Source of the DNA: Chondrus crispus
Lineage: Eukaryota > Rhodophyta > Florideophyceae > Gigartinales > Gigartinaceae
Direction: 5' to 3'
NCBI RefSeq assembly: GCF_000350225.1
Contig: NW_005178519.1
Location: 319,632 to 383,631, forward strand
Length of the DNA stretch: 64,000 bases
Position 1 is the first letter of the stretch. The number at the start of each line of letters is the position of its first letter. Positions 9,582 through 19,527 of the stretch are shown here, one piece after another. The position numbers and the translations under genes were made by a program. Under the pieces are notes generated by a model that saw nothing but the letters and a program-made list of their open reading frames with translations, was not told the origin of the DNA and did no database searches.

Positions 9582-12282
9582 TCACGGGACCGTGCGAACG
9601 TAACCGTCTTTACGCGTTTTTGAGCTACTGGAGCTATCGGAGCTAAGCGCGTCGCTACCGATAGCTGGCGCGCCTCCGCGTCCCACGACGAGTGGGGGCG
9701 CGGGAGTGGTCCATCTCGGTCTCGTGGCTTCGTCGAAGTATTCGGATACTTCGAGGCCTTGATTGACCACGTCCGGACGTTGTAGAATTTGCGGGGCCGC
9801 GGGTGCCGGATCTCCTTCGCGTCCCCCCCTGGGCAGGGCATGCGTATCCTCTGCCCAGTCCTGGAGGTACATTATCGCGTTCTGTACCCCCGGCGGGAGT
9901 GGGGAACGGTCCCGGTCTCCCCTTCCGTCTTGACGCGGATATCGCGTGTCCGCCTGGCGGAAGTCGCGTCTCCGGCGTTGGTCGAGTTCGTTACGACGGT
10001 ACCCGCCACCGCGGAGAGCGAAGCGGGCGCCCGCACCCGCTCGACTCGGGTACCTTTGACGCGGAAATCGGTCTTCGCGAGCCCATTGCTGGAGGAGGTT
10101 GCGCATCCCAGGACGCGTCTCCAGTACTTGTAATTCCTGTACGCGGTGAACATCCGTTGCTCGGGCGACAGAAATGGACACGCGTACATGGCATGTCCGT
10201 ACGTACGGCATAGCCAACAGACGTACGCGCTACCGTCTGTGGATGCGAAAGATGCCGCGTGACGCGTCTCCTCTTCGGTTAACTTGGGGACGCTTGCCAA
10301 TATGTGATCCCCCTCTTGACGCGAAATGTCCAGCTCCTGCACCTTGTGGTCCGTACCACTTGGCAGGCGCGGAGTATGCGCGAACGCGGTGGCGAAGCTT
10401 CCAGTCGACCGCGTTGACGCCGATGTGGGAGGTCGACCTCCCCCTTGCTCCATGCCTCGCGCGATGAGGACAGGGTCGGCCTGCCACTCATCTTCTCCAA
10501 TATGGAGGGCTTTCGCGGGTGAACTTGTCGTGTTCGACCTCGATGGTCGACCAGCTCTCCCTGCCAGTTTCGGATGCGGCAGGGGTAGGCCGCGACGTGC
10601 GCGGAATGTAGTACCTTTCGCCGTCGCTATACGGCGGATGCTTGAGAGGTCTGTCTTCTGCGATCCGAGCAGTCGTGGCACCGTCTCAGCCACGGCGACT
10701 CGGGTCGCCGGGGCTAGTCCGCGCACGAAATAATGCGCGAGTGTTTGTTCCGTGAACACTGCGGTGCCCCGGAACGCGGCGGACTCCAAACGATCCGCGT
10801 ACGCGTTCTCCGTCTCGTGGGGATGCTGTCGCGCGGTCGCGACCGTATCATACGCTTCACCTAACAAGTCGTCCGTGAGGTAGCGTTTGATGAACTGGTG
10901 ACGAGACCAGGCCAGCTTATGTCGTCGTGAAGCTGGCCAGCGCGTAGTCCGCGCATGGTGTAACTCGTATACAATCTTTCCGCATCGCGTTCAAGAAAAT
11001 GCGCAAAGACGCGGACGGCAACACCTTCGGTTAGGTGTTGCGCGTTGAAGGTGATACGTATATCGTTCAGGAGCGGTAGTAACTGAATCGCGTCAGTGCC
11101 GTCGAAGCCGCGCATCGTGGGACGAATCCCACGACAGCGCTGGACGTACTTCGCGATCCGTCCGGCGTCTCCCGAGGTAACGAGCCTCGACGTATTTTCC
11201 AACCGATACATGCGGTAGTTCGCGACATCGCTGAACTCCTGTATCATGGTATGGACGGGCTCGACGTCGGGTGCCGCGGGTCCCAACGTCCCGAAAGGGG
11301 TGACGGGCAGCGTTCGGATATCGACCGGACCGGGATGCGCGGTGAGGTCCACCGGCTGGTAGCCGCCCCAGCGAGGATCGAAAGAGAGAATCGGTTCTCT
11401 TGATCCGCGGGCGGCTCCTCCACGGTCCTGGTCGTTCGCGTACGGTACGCGTCTCATCCCCCGTATGTCTCCGGCGACATACGGGAGGGCTTGGGTTTCG
11501 GATGCGACATTAGCGTCCATTGGTGGTCTTGGGCCATCTGCGTACCGACTGGATCCGGCACCAGTCGGTCGAAACTCCGGCGCGACTGACGCGATCAGGG
11601 GAACAGTGGCACCGGGCCCCCTCGTAGGGGCTCCAGGAGACCTGTTGGTCGGGTTCTGTTCCACCTCGCCAGCGCGTCTCCACGTTGAGTTGAGTTCCGC
11701 GGCCATATGGGCAAACGCGTGTATTTGCTCTGCAGACGGGAAGGGTTGTGCGTCACGTGGTCTTGATGGGGCCGACCTCTCAGGGCGGCCTTCCCTGTCC
11801 TCGACAGGGGAATCGAGACGCGAATCCTCAACGAGCGCTAGCCGACTCTGTAGCTGGTCGACTAATGCTCGGAGGTTCTCCAAAGATTGGGAGACGCGGT
11901 CAAACCTTCCTTCGCGAAGCGAGCGTAGCTCTTCCATACAGCGCGTATATACCGCGTCCGAGACGCCAATTCGAAGCAAGGTTCGGACGTCCTCGATGTA
12001 TTCCGCGATCCTGTCATACATCGCGCGAGCGCGTCTTTCTGAAAACCCAGGCAACAGTTCGCGGTCGGTAGGACCTGCGGCGCCGCCGCGGAAGGGGGCG
12101 CGCAGCGCGCCTGACTCAGAGGCGCGGCGCGCGGTTGACTCCATATTCGCCGGTTCCGTCTGAATCGAGTTCGCAGTTCCTTCTTCCATTTCGACGCGCG
12201 CGGACGCGGATTCGAACGATATTCTTCTCGCGATAATCGCGTGACCTTCTAGGTCGGTACAATGAGTGTGGAGAGCCTGCAA
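9582..12282 (-). pseudogene. Gyp2 gag
   Basis: Three consecutive segments in different frames make up gag. 12282-10861 holds an N-terminal helical/coiled region (RSLREGRFDRVSQSLENLRA) and the start of the capsid (LLPLLNDIRITFNAQHLTEG). 10867-about 10110 holds the rest of the capsid (ENAYADRLESAAF) and a CX2C-X4-H-X4-C knuckle, CWLCRTYGHAMYAC. About 10110-9582 holds an Arg/Gly-rich tail and a Ser-rich end. Both junctions look like single-base losses. The usable start could be the first ATG or the inner MEEGTANSIQ. Confidence 0.75.
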
Positions 12283-12320
12283 ATCTTCTCACGACCCATC
12301 CCGCAATCTCATTCATCTTT

Positions 12321-12616
12321 TGTTGAAGTTACGTATTTTTATTCCTTAGAGTTGCTGCACGAGACCTAATTTATACTACTTTGTATCTGCAGATACCATC
12401 TCAGTGCGGTCCAGATTATGTGAGGTAATCGGCCTCAATTCTGCTGAATTGAGGGAATCAACACTGTAACTTATTAGATAGGGTCATTAAAAACGGGTCC
12501 GATTATACCGAATCCACTCTATCTTCGCTGTCAACACAGTACAGTGATAACGTGTTACGCCTTACCTTCGTAGAACCAGGGAGGAAGAGTTGAGGTGTAC
12601 AGGTGTATCCTCAACA
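12321..12616 (-). repeat. CopA 3' LTR (296 bp)
   Basis: It runs from TGTTGAAGTT to CTCAACA in plus-strand order. It matches the copy at 17482-17777 with about seven substitutions and no indel, so the pair is roughly 97-98 percent identical. Confidence 0.95.
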
Positions 12617-14618
12617 CTCCCCCTCATCCGAAACTCTTCTGTTTAGCCGATTCGCTTGAGGGTGCTGTCGCATGCCCATCATTCGAACCAAGTGCTTGTG
12701 CTCTTGAACAGGTAAGGACTTTGTAAAGATGTAATCAGCATTTTCCTTACTTGGTATGTAGTTTAGTACAACGGATCCATCTGCAACTTTCTCCTTACAC
12801 AGGAAAAATTTGACAGCGATGTGTTTTGTTTTCTCGCTGGAGGTGTCCGTATATGCTAGGTTCAGTGCTCCTTCATTGTCTCCAAACAAGACTGTAGGAG
12901 GTATAGCTTTCTCTTGCTCAAAACATTCCCGTACAAGGCGCCGCATCCATATGGCCTCTCTCACTGCAAACGACATTGCCATAAATTCGGCCTCTAGGGT
13001 TGACTGGGCTGTTGTCGATTGCTTTTTGCTGCGCCAGCTTACTGCGCCACAGCCAAACTTGAACGCAAATCCGCTGACGCTTTTGCGATCTTCCTTGTTG
13101 GCTGCGAAATCTGAGTCCGTATATGCATGTAGACCGGCCGTATCACTCTTGACATACTGCACTCCCATAGTGCGAGTGTGCGCGAGGTACCTCAGGACCC
13201 TCTTTGCAGCTTGCAGATGCTGCTCGTCACAGTAGTCTAAAAATCTTGACAAGTAACCTGTGGCGAAAGAGATGTCAGGGCGAGTCGTGTTACTCAAGTA
13301 CAGTAGCGATCCAACAAGTTTCCAGTACTCGGACTGCGTTGTTGACGGCTCTTGATTCTCATTGGATCGCACCTCTCGAGGTCGATGCTCGGCGGTAGGG
13401 GACTGGAGACTTGCCTGCATTGCTGCATCCCAAATGCCCGAAGCAAATGTTCCACCATGGGACGTGCATGCAGTTTTAAAACCCCCTTTTCTCTGCATCT
13501 TTCTATGACAATGCCGAGAAACTTGGAGATGTTTGGCTCGATGCGGATCTCAAAACGGCTACCGATCTGCTGGGCTACAGTTCTGAGTACTTCCATTCCT
13601 TTTCTAATCAGCAATATATCGTCCACGTACACAAGTATGAAAACGGTGGTTCCTCTTACAGTGAGAATGTACATTGTGCTATCCGCTTCTGAGCACCTTC
13701 CTCCAATAGAGATGAGGTAGGCGTCAATCATCTTGTGCTAGGCCCTGGATGCTTGTTTCAGTCCGTATAGGGCACGTAGAAGCCTATAGACGTAAGTAGG
13801 AAATTTAGAACTGACATATCCGGGAGGCTGTTCTAGATATATCTCCTCATCCAGTTCGCCGTTGAGGAATGCGGCTTTGACGTCTAGCTGCAGTAAGTCG
13901 AGGTCCTGTTGTGCCGCAAATGCTAACATGAATCGAACTGTACTGTACTTTGCCACTGGAGAGAATTCCTCTTCAAAGTCAATGCCGTACCTCTGGGTAA
14001 ATCCCTTCGCCACAAGCCGAGCTCGCTTCCGACTTACATTGCCACGTGCGTCCGTTTTGTTCATGAAAACCCACTTCGACTTCACCGGTTTCTTTCCCTC
14101 TGGAAGCGGAACCAGTTTCCACGTTTGCTTCCCGAGCTGCGCAAACTCAGCGTCCATGGCTTTCTTCCAGTCATGTCGTTCACTGCACTGTACTGCCTGG
14201 TGGTACGAGAGGGGTGCTTGAGATCCATCATTTCCCATATGATGAAGAAGCGCAAACATCATTGTCGAATCATGCGGACTGTAGAAACGTGTCGGTTGTG
14301 TATCTCTCCCGGATCTGCGTGGTCCCGGGGGATGATATGTGACCTCTCCAGGAGTTCCAGGTACAGTATTTCCCTCCGTGTCTGCACCTATGTCGTCGGT
14401 GGTGTTGGAGGGAGACGTTGGTATTTCGACTTCAGTATCCGAGGTCTCGTCGTTTAGTGCGCTTTCGAATACTTGCGTGGACGTGTTGTCCTTCATCACG
14501 TGTGTGCAAGTTGCATCCTCTATAAAGTGTGCATCTCTTGTGACGATGACTTGCCTCGAACTGGGAATGAATGTCCTGTATCCATTACCTGCGGACACGC
14601 CAACGTAGAAGCCCTTTT
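12611..14618 (-). pseudogene. CopA RT and RNase H
   Basis: The RT segment carries KSKWVFMNKTDARGN, RLVAKGFTQRYGIDFEEEFSPVAK and motif A LLQLDVKAAFLNGELDEEIY. The catalytic YVDD box is in FILVYVDDILLI. A TAG at 13738-13740 interrupts the run after QASRA, where copia has Trp. The RNase H region is in another frame from about 13390, with AYTDSDFA, STLEAEFMAMS, FGDNEGALNL and the terminal TSSEKTKHIAVKFF block. The region ends next to the polypurine tract of the 3' LTR. Confidence 0.9.
12617..12625 (-). other. CopA polypurine tract
   Basis: GAGGGGGAG on the minus strand directly precedes the TGTTGAGG start of the 3' LTR. This is the expected plus-strand priming site. Confidence 0.7.
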
Positions 14619-15302
14619 TGTAGCATAAACACCCCCAGCGATAGGGGTGTATGCACAGTTCGACCGAGACCCTTGTCGATCGGGAGACGGGGGTGAAACG
14701 GGACACCAGCTAACGGCACCGAGCAGCGGGCCCGGGTACCGTGGTAGAGCGGGAACGGGGAGGACGCCGGTACGCCCGAGCGGTTCGACGCCTCGACGCC
14801 CCGGCGCGGTACTGGGTAACGATCCAGTACCGACGGGCGGTGGCGGAGCCGGCTCGTGGGCGTACCGCGCGCGTCCTCAACCCGCGCTCGGTGCCGCTTC
14901 TAAGGTAATTAGCGAGCGTTACCTTAGAATAAGGGGGAAGTTGGACCTTGACGGTCGGTGGGTGACAAGTCCGTGCTTGTCCTCCTCCACCCCGCCCGAT
15001 CCGCTCCATATTTAATATACAAAACAATATATAACACTACAGTACCGAAGTACTGTAGTGGACTACTGTAGTGCAGATCGGACCGTACTGTAATACTGTC
15101 AGCCATCGTGGCTGACAGTACACGTGTGTGCGCGCGCTTCCGTCCCGCGCGGTACACGTGTGCCTGTGTGCACGCGTGCGCCCGGTACCCGAGGGGTACA
15201 CGTGGCCACGCGCAGTAGTACTGTAGATCATCGGGCTATACAGCACTAGATCCCGTTGTTGATCTAATCTAACTAAAAAGCCCCAGGGGGGGTTATACTA
15301 CA
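14619..15302. mobile_element. Solo LTR (684 bp) inserted in CopA integrase
   Basis: The insertion is flanked by a perfect 5-bp duplication, CTTTT at 14614-14618 and 15303-15307. It has inverted ends TGTAGCATAA and TTATACTACA (one mismatch). Removing the insert and one duplication copy brings the CopA frame back into register across the copia EKGFYVG junction. Inside it are several TACTGTAG/CTACAGTA palindromes and an AT-rich ATATATTGTTTTGTATATT stretch that may be the promoter. There is no internal coding region, so it is what remains after LTR-LTR recombination. Confidence 0.9.
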
Positions 15303-16543
15303 CTTTTCAGCTCGAGGCGCAAATTTATCGGTGCGCCTTGGCTTCGGGATATGAACATATGCTACTGAACCGAATTTGCGAATGTGCCCGAGTTTAGGCT
15401 TTCTTCCAACCACGGCCTCGTAAGGAGTATTATCAGGAATACTGCAAGCTGACGTGTGTACGCGATTACGTAGGTAGTTTGCGTGATACACGTTCTCCAA
15501 GCGCATCCGTGTTTGGGAACGTTTCCAGTGGAGGCTAAGAGAGTTCGTGCCATGTCCATAACTGTTCGGTTTAGGCGCTCAGCTTTGCTGTTGGACTCTG
15601 GAGAGTAAGGGACACTGAACTCCTGCCCGATTTCTTTTTCGTACCAGTCGTTGAGCTTCCTACTAGCAAACTCCTTCGCATTGTCAGACCGAATGCGAGC
15701 GACGCGAAAATTCCTTTCTCTACAAGCGGGGCTGCGTTCGAGCTCTTTTACAGAGTCCTGTATGGCTTTGGGAGCCTCACCCTTAGTCCTTAGAAATTTG
15801 ACAATAGAAAAGGCGGTACAGTCGTCGTAAACAAGCATGAAGTACCAGTGTCCGGCTAGTGAAGGCGTCGACATTGGTCCCACAAGGTCCATGTGCACGA
15901 GGGGTTGAGTCTGTTCTCGACTGGTGGATGAGGGTCGAGGTACGCGAGTTGACTTGGCCATCTTGCACGGTTCACAGTGTGAGAGTTTCTGCACTTGCTG
16001 AAGTGCTACTCCCTTGACCATTGGGAGTGTTTTCTCCATCGTCCTTTGCGAAATGTGCCCCATTCGAGCATGCCAATCATCGGAAGACAGTAGTGAACGC
16101 GGAGAGTGCGTCTTTTCCGGGCATATAGTTGCCTCATACAGCCCCCCTTGTTGGTGCTCAAAGCCTTGCACAAACACCTTCGACTCATCCCGGGGTGTCA
16201 CTTGACAGATTCTGTTTTGGTTGTCATCTGTGTCGAACACCACTTTCAATTCTGCTTTTCGCATGCGACTTACAGAAAGTAAGTTGCATACCAGAGAAGG
16301 CACATAGAGCACGTCTTCCAGTCGAATCGTTTTAGTTTCTGCACCTACTGTACTTTGGCAGACAATTGATCCTGAGCCAAGCACAGCAGCGGGCTTTCCA
16401 GTGCCGACTGATACATTGCGTCCTTCATACGTTTTCAGTTTTTCAAACGCTGACCGATCATTGCACATGTGGGCTGATGCCCCTGAGTCTATGTACTGTA
16501 CCACTTGTCCTTGAAAGTTCCTTCCAGAATTGTTCGAGAACAT
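15273..16543 (-). pseudogene. CopA protease and integrase
   Basis: The protease site reads QYIDSGASAHMCND near the start of the segment. The GAG-pre-integrase box is WHARMGH with SHCEPCKMAK. The integrase core shows Asp in HMDLVGPM, Asp in RIRSDNAKEF and Glu in SNSKAERLNRT. A one-base loss near 15508 moves the continuation (ENVYHANYLRNRVHTSAC) to another frame. That continuation stops at the solo LTR boundary. The last 30 bp of the listed interval (15273-15302) belong to the LTR insert. Confidence 0.9.
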
Positions 16544-16581
16544 TTTACAGTAGACATGAACGAGACATCAAAATACGCGGC

Positions 16582-17412
16582 TTAGTTCTGCCTCGTGTCT
16601 TCGTTCGGCTTCTGAGACCTGCGCGGTGGACGACTCTGTCTGCGGATTTGGTAGTTCTTTCGACGGTTGGCTCGCTTTCCAGCTAGCTGCGGTCTGTAGG
16701 ATGTGCTTTCGGGATTATAGTAGCATTTGGTCTTGTCATGACCACTGCGGCTACAAAACGTGAACTGTGCGCTGTTGTTCCTTACGTGTAGTGCAGCATT
16801 GCCCTGAAAACCAATCTTCCATTCTTGACCTTCGCACTTCTCAGCTTCTGCAGAGATGAGAAAAGCTACTGCCTCATGGTACGATTTACCAGTGGCCCGG
16901 ATGATACCAGCAGAGATGTCAAACTGTGGTGACAATCCCCTGAGCAGTGCGCGGCGCTTCTCCATATCCGGTATGACGTGGCCGATGGAAGCCAGTTTAT
17001 TCTCGAGGTCCTGTAGTCGATTCACAAATAGACTGATGCTTTCTTCTTGAAACATTTGTGCGTTCTGAAACTGTTGCAGGTACACATCTATTCTTGCCTC
17101 TGACACTGTGGCATTCATTTCTTTCAAAATGTCCCACATCTTCTTCGGGTCTCGTATGGAGATCAACGCGGCGCTGACAGAATTCTCGATAGAAAGGATA
17201 ATATTGGTCAACGCCAAGTCACTTCTACGCTCGAATTTCGCGCGGTCAGTCGCATCAGAGGGTATCTGTTCTTCCCCTGTGACGATCTGCCATAATCCTT
17301 TCGCGCGCAAGACGAACTCGAGTTTGTGTGACCAAAGGAAGTAGTTGTTCGCGTTGAGCGGAGTGAAGCGGTACCTGGAAGTATCCACGGTCTCCTGTCG
17401 GGTGTTATCCAT
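16582..17412 (-). CDS. gag: CopA gag
   Basis: This is a 276-residue open frame from MDNTRQETVDTSRYRFTP. It has a DUF4219/UBN2-like copia gag layout: NANNYFLWSHKLEFVLRAKG, then WDILKEMNATVSEARIDVYL, then LASIGHVIPDMEKRRALLRG. The C-terminal knuckle is defective. The segment FTFCSRSGHDKTKC has Phe where the first Cys of CX2C-X4-H-X4-C should be (TTC for TGC), so RNA binding may be lost. A basic tail follows. It ends before pol, which is in another frame. Confidence 0.85.
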   Translation of the reverse strand: MDNTRQETVDTSRYRFTPLNANNYFLWSHKLEFVLRAKGLWQIVTGEEQIPSDATDRAKFERRSDLALTNIILSIENSVSAALISIRDPKKMWDILKEMNATVSEARIDVYLQQFQNAQMFQEESISLFVNRLQDLENKLASIGHVIPDMEKRRALLRGLSPQFDISAGIIRATGKSYHEAVAFLISAEAEKCEGQEWKIGFQGNAALHVRNNSAQFTFCSRSGHDKTKCYYNPESTSYRPQLAGKRANRRKNYQIRRQSRPPRRSQKPNEDTRQN

Positions 17413-17465
17413 CTCGGTAGATACCCGAAGTGCGATATCAGAGATGTTCAGTAATGTGTGTAGCG

Positions 17466-17479
17466 TCTGGGCACCAAAA
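17466..17479 (-). other. CopA candidate primer-binding site
   Basis: Just inside the 5' LTR the minus strand reads GGTTTTGGTGCCCAGACGC. The TGGTGCCCAGACGC part begins with the TGG expected opposite a tRNA CCA end. The position is approximate and the tRNA is not known. Confidence 0.4.
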
Positions 17480-17481
17480 CC

Positions 17482-17777
17482 TGTTGAAGTTGTGTATTTT
17501 TATTCCTTAGAGTTGCTGCACGAGACCTAATTTATACTACTTTGTATCTGCAGATACCATCTCAGTGCGTTCCAGATTATGTGAGGTAATCGGCCTCAAT
17601 TCTGCTGAATTGAGGGAATCAACACTGTAACTTATTAGATAGGGTCATTAACTACGGGTCCGATTATACCGAATCCACTCTATCTTCGCTGTCAACACAG
17701 TACAGTGATAACGTGTTACGTCTTCCCTTCGTAGAACCAGGGAGGAAGAGTTGAGGTGTACAGGTGTATCCTCAACA
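17482..17777 (-). repeat. CopA 5' LTR (296 bp)
   Basis: This is the partner of the LTR at 12321-12616, with the same TGTTGAAG...CTCAACA ends. The right boundary lies inside the reading frame of the methyltransferase pseudogene, which therefore ends in LTR-derived codons. Confidence 0.95.
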
Positions 17778-18773
17778 ATTTTGTGGGGTTTCCAAGTCCC
17801 TCACAAACTTGACAAGAAGGGACTCTCTGCGGCGTAATTCTACAGGAACCTTTTCGAAACCGGTGTCATGAATAATGACCTTTTCGGGATTGTACAAGTA
17901 GTGATCCACCCATGCCTGGTACATTTCCTGGATATCGAGAGGAGGGGGATGCTTTATCAAGTACTCTCTGTTTCACCAGATGACGATGCCGATAGACTGA
18001 TATAAATGTGGCTTGCTCTTGATGTGGTCTTTAGAGAACAACACAGCTTCATTTTGAAACGGAAAGCATCCCGGCGGAGATGATATAAGCAATGTTCCTT
18101 CTGTTGTACTTTCCGCAAGACGACTCGTGACGTCGTATTTCTTACCAATTGGCAACACTGCACACCTACAGTACGGTTTAAGACGTTTCGTTCCTTCTTC
18201 AAACTTGTCCATAACTGTCTCAATGAGGTTAAATTCAAAAGGGGGGTTGGCGGCGCCCCCTTCAATATGAGTTTCGTTCTTTTCTCATGTTCCGACAGAG
18301 CCAAAAATTTCGTCCTTGGGATCCAAACTACAGTAGGACCGTAGTACACCGCTTTCGTTGAAACAATCAGCAAATAGCTCTGTTGAGACAGAACAAGAAT
18401 GATACCACAACTTGTAGAGAGAGGGCGAGGCAATCCAAGTATTATTGATTACGTTCGAATTAAACTTTCTGGCCCCGGCATTTCCAATTTCAAGTCGAAA
18501 TGAATCGCTGTGCTGTCCAGGCAACAACAGCTTGTTTACATTTCCTTTCTGTACGGCATCTGAAACGATATTGTGTTGGTAGTTTGCACCATCTTCTTGG
18601 GTTTCTACTGTTCCGTATCGATTCCAAAATCGGGAGGATATTGTCCGTGAGATGAGGAAAGTGCGACTCTGACCTCCATCGCAGACTGCTAGTTTAACTT
18701 CGTAAAATGGATGGAGGGCCCTATATCCCCTTATAGAAAGCTCAGTGATTGAAACTGTACAATGATGAGGCAT
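17778..18773 (-). pseudogene. PCIF1-like NPPF adenine methyltransferase, truncated by CopA
   Basis: One frame from ATG 18773 (MPHHCTVSITELSIRGY) to the CopA LTR reads like a protein but for two TGA codons, at 18285-18287 and 17973-17975. Before the first, the sequence CSLDPKDEIFGSVG is followed after the stop by GGAANPPFEFNLIETVMDKF. The NPPF box is the catalytic motif of amino-methyltransferases, and the FGS...NPPF spacing recalls the cap-adenosine methyltransferase PCIF1/CAPAM. A later FPFQNEAVLFSKDH block also fits. The frame continues to HPPPLDIQEMYQAWVDHYL and then runs into the LTR. The family call is from memory of motifs only. A different NPPF methyltransferase is possible. Confidence 0.5.
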
Positions 18774-19527
18774 TGCATATAGAAGAAAATTTTGATCGAT
18801 GCCTGAAAAACAAAGAGGAATATCTCAATACGCGTGTTTTCAATCTGATCCCCACCATGCGGAGCGGCAAAGGACGCCGATAGAAGCTTTTCTGGCAACA
18901 CAACAGCACGGAAATGCGAATAATGAGGAATGTGGAATGCGTATAACGTAAGTTGACAGCGGTTCTGGGGGATGCTGATGAAGTGTGGATGGCGCTGGTG
19001 GCATGGCCAGAAGGCCTATCCAAAGTACATGGTCAAAGTCAGGAAGTCATTATTCGTATTACCTCGGGGTTTGGTCGCCTGGAAAGACAAAACGAGGGAA
19101 TGGCGTTGAGAGGTTTTGCCAGTTCCCATTCAGATGCGCTCTCAGGGATGTCATCTTTGGGACGAATGCATGTGATGCGTGCACAAGACCGTTACAAAGC
19201 TCAAAAAATGAATAATTATTATGCATTCAGGTATGGCATTTTGACATAGCATATGAGTTTTGCATCATTTTATTTCGAAATCACCGAGATATCACCGACT
19301 TAGGCCTGTGCAAAACCAACACCCTCGGCATCTGGATCCCCGCTCGCTGATCATCCTAGCATCACACTGAGCAACACACTTCAAGGCAGCAAGGTGTGGT
19401 AGTCTTCAAACTCGATATTTGACGCACCTGTGTGTCAGGTGGCGAGCGATATTTAGCCTGGCGCTTGTCTACTCGGGCTGCGCCGTTTTTGAATCCTGGA
19501 CGGCGACAATCAAGCTCTGTCAAAGCC
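18774..19527. other. Non-coding stretch between pseudogene and Sel1 gene
   Basis: There are short open frames but no recognisable domain. The right part is the presumed promoter and 5' untranslated region of the Sel1-repeat gene. I see no clear TATA box. Confidence 0.5.

Larger units (their letters stand above)
5116..12320 (-). mobile_element. Gyp2: decayed Ty3/gypsy chromovirus without LTRs
   Basis: Gag, protease, RT, RNase H, HHCC zinc module, integrase core and chromodomain occur in the gypsy order on the minus strand. Neither end has its own LTR. The 3' end is cut by Gyp1 at 5115/5116, and the 5' leader is cut by CopA at 12320/12321. There are frame breaks in gag, around pol and before the integrase, a TGA between gag and pol (9582-9584), a TAA in RNase H (7075-7077), and two altered catalytic motifs. 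The base composition is CpG-rich. Confidence 0.85.
12321..17777 (-). mobile_element. CopA: Ty1/copia retrotransposon with a nested solo LTR
   Basis: Two 296-bp LTRs flank gag, protease, integrase, RT and RNase H in the copia order on the minus strand. A polypurine tract adjoins the 3' LTR and a candidate primer site adjoins the 5' LTR. The coding region has a frameshift in integrase (about 15508), an inserted 684-bp solo LTR, a TAG for a conserved Trp (13738-13740), and a frameshift between RT and RNase H (about 13340-13400). The five flanking bases differ (TCTTT on the left, ATTTT on the right), and the flanks belong to Gyp2 and to an unrelated pseudogene. Confidence 0.95.

Noticed and set aside
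9200..9841. 213-codon minus-strand frame over the Gyp2 gag-pol junction
   Set aside because: It is a different frame from the knuckle-bearing gag tail and the protease. It is an overlap shadow in GC-rich DNA.
17973..18287. Selenocysteine or recoded TGA in the methyltransferase frame
   Set aside because: TGA stops also occur at non-matching residues in several pseudogenes, and at 47166 the family residue is Arg. Decay explains them without recoding.
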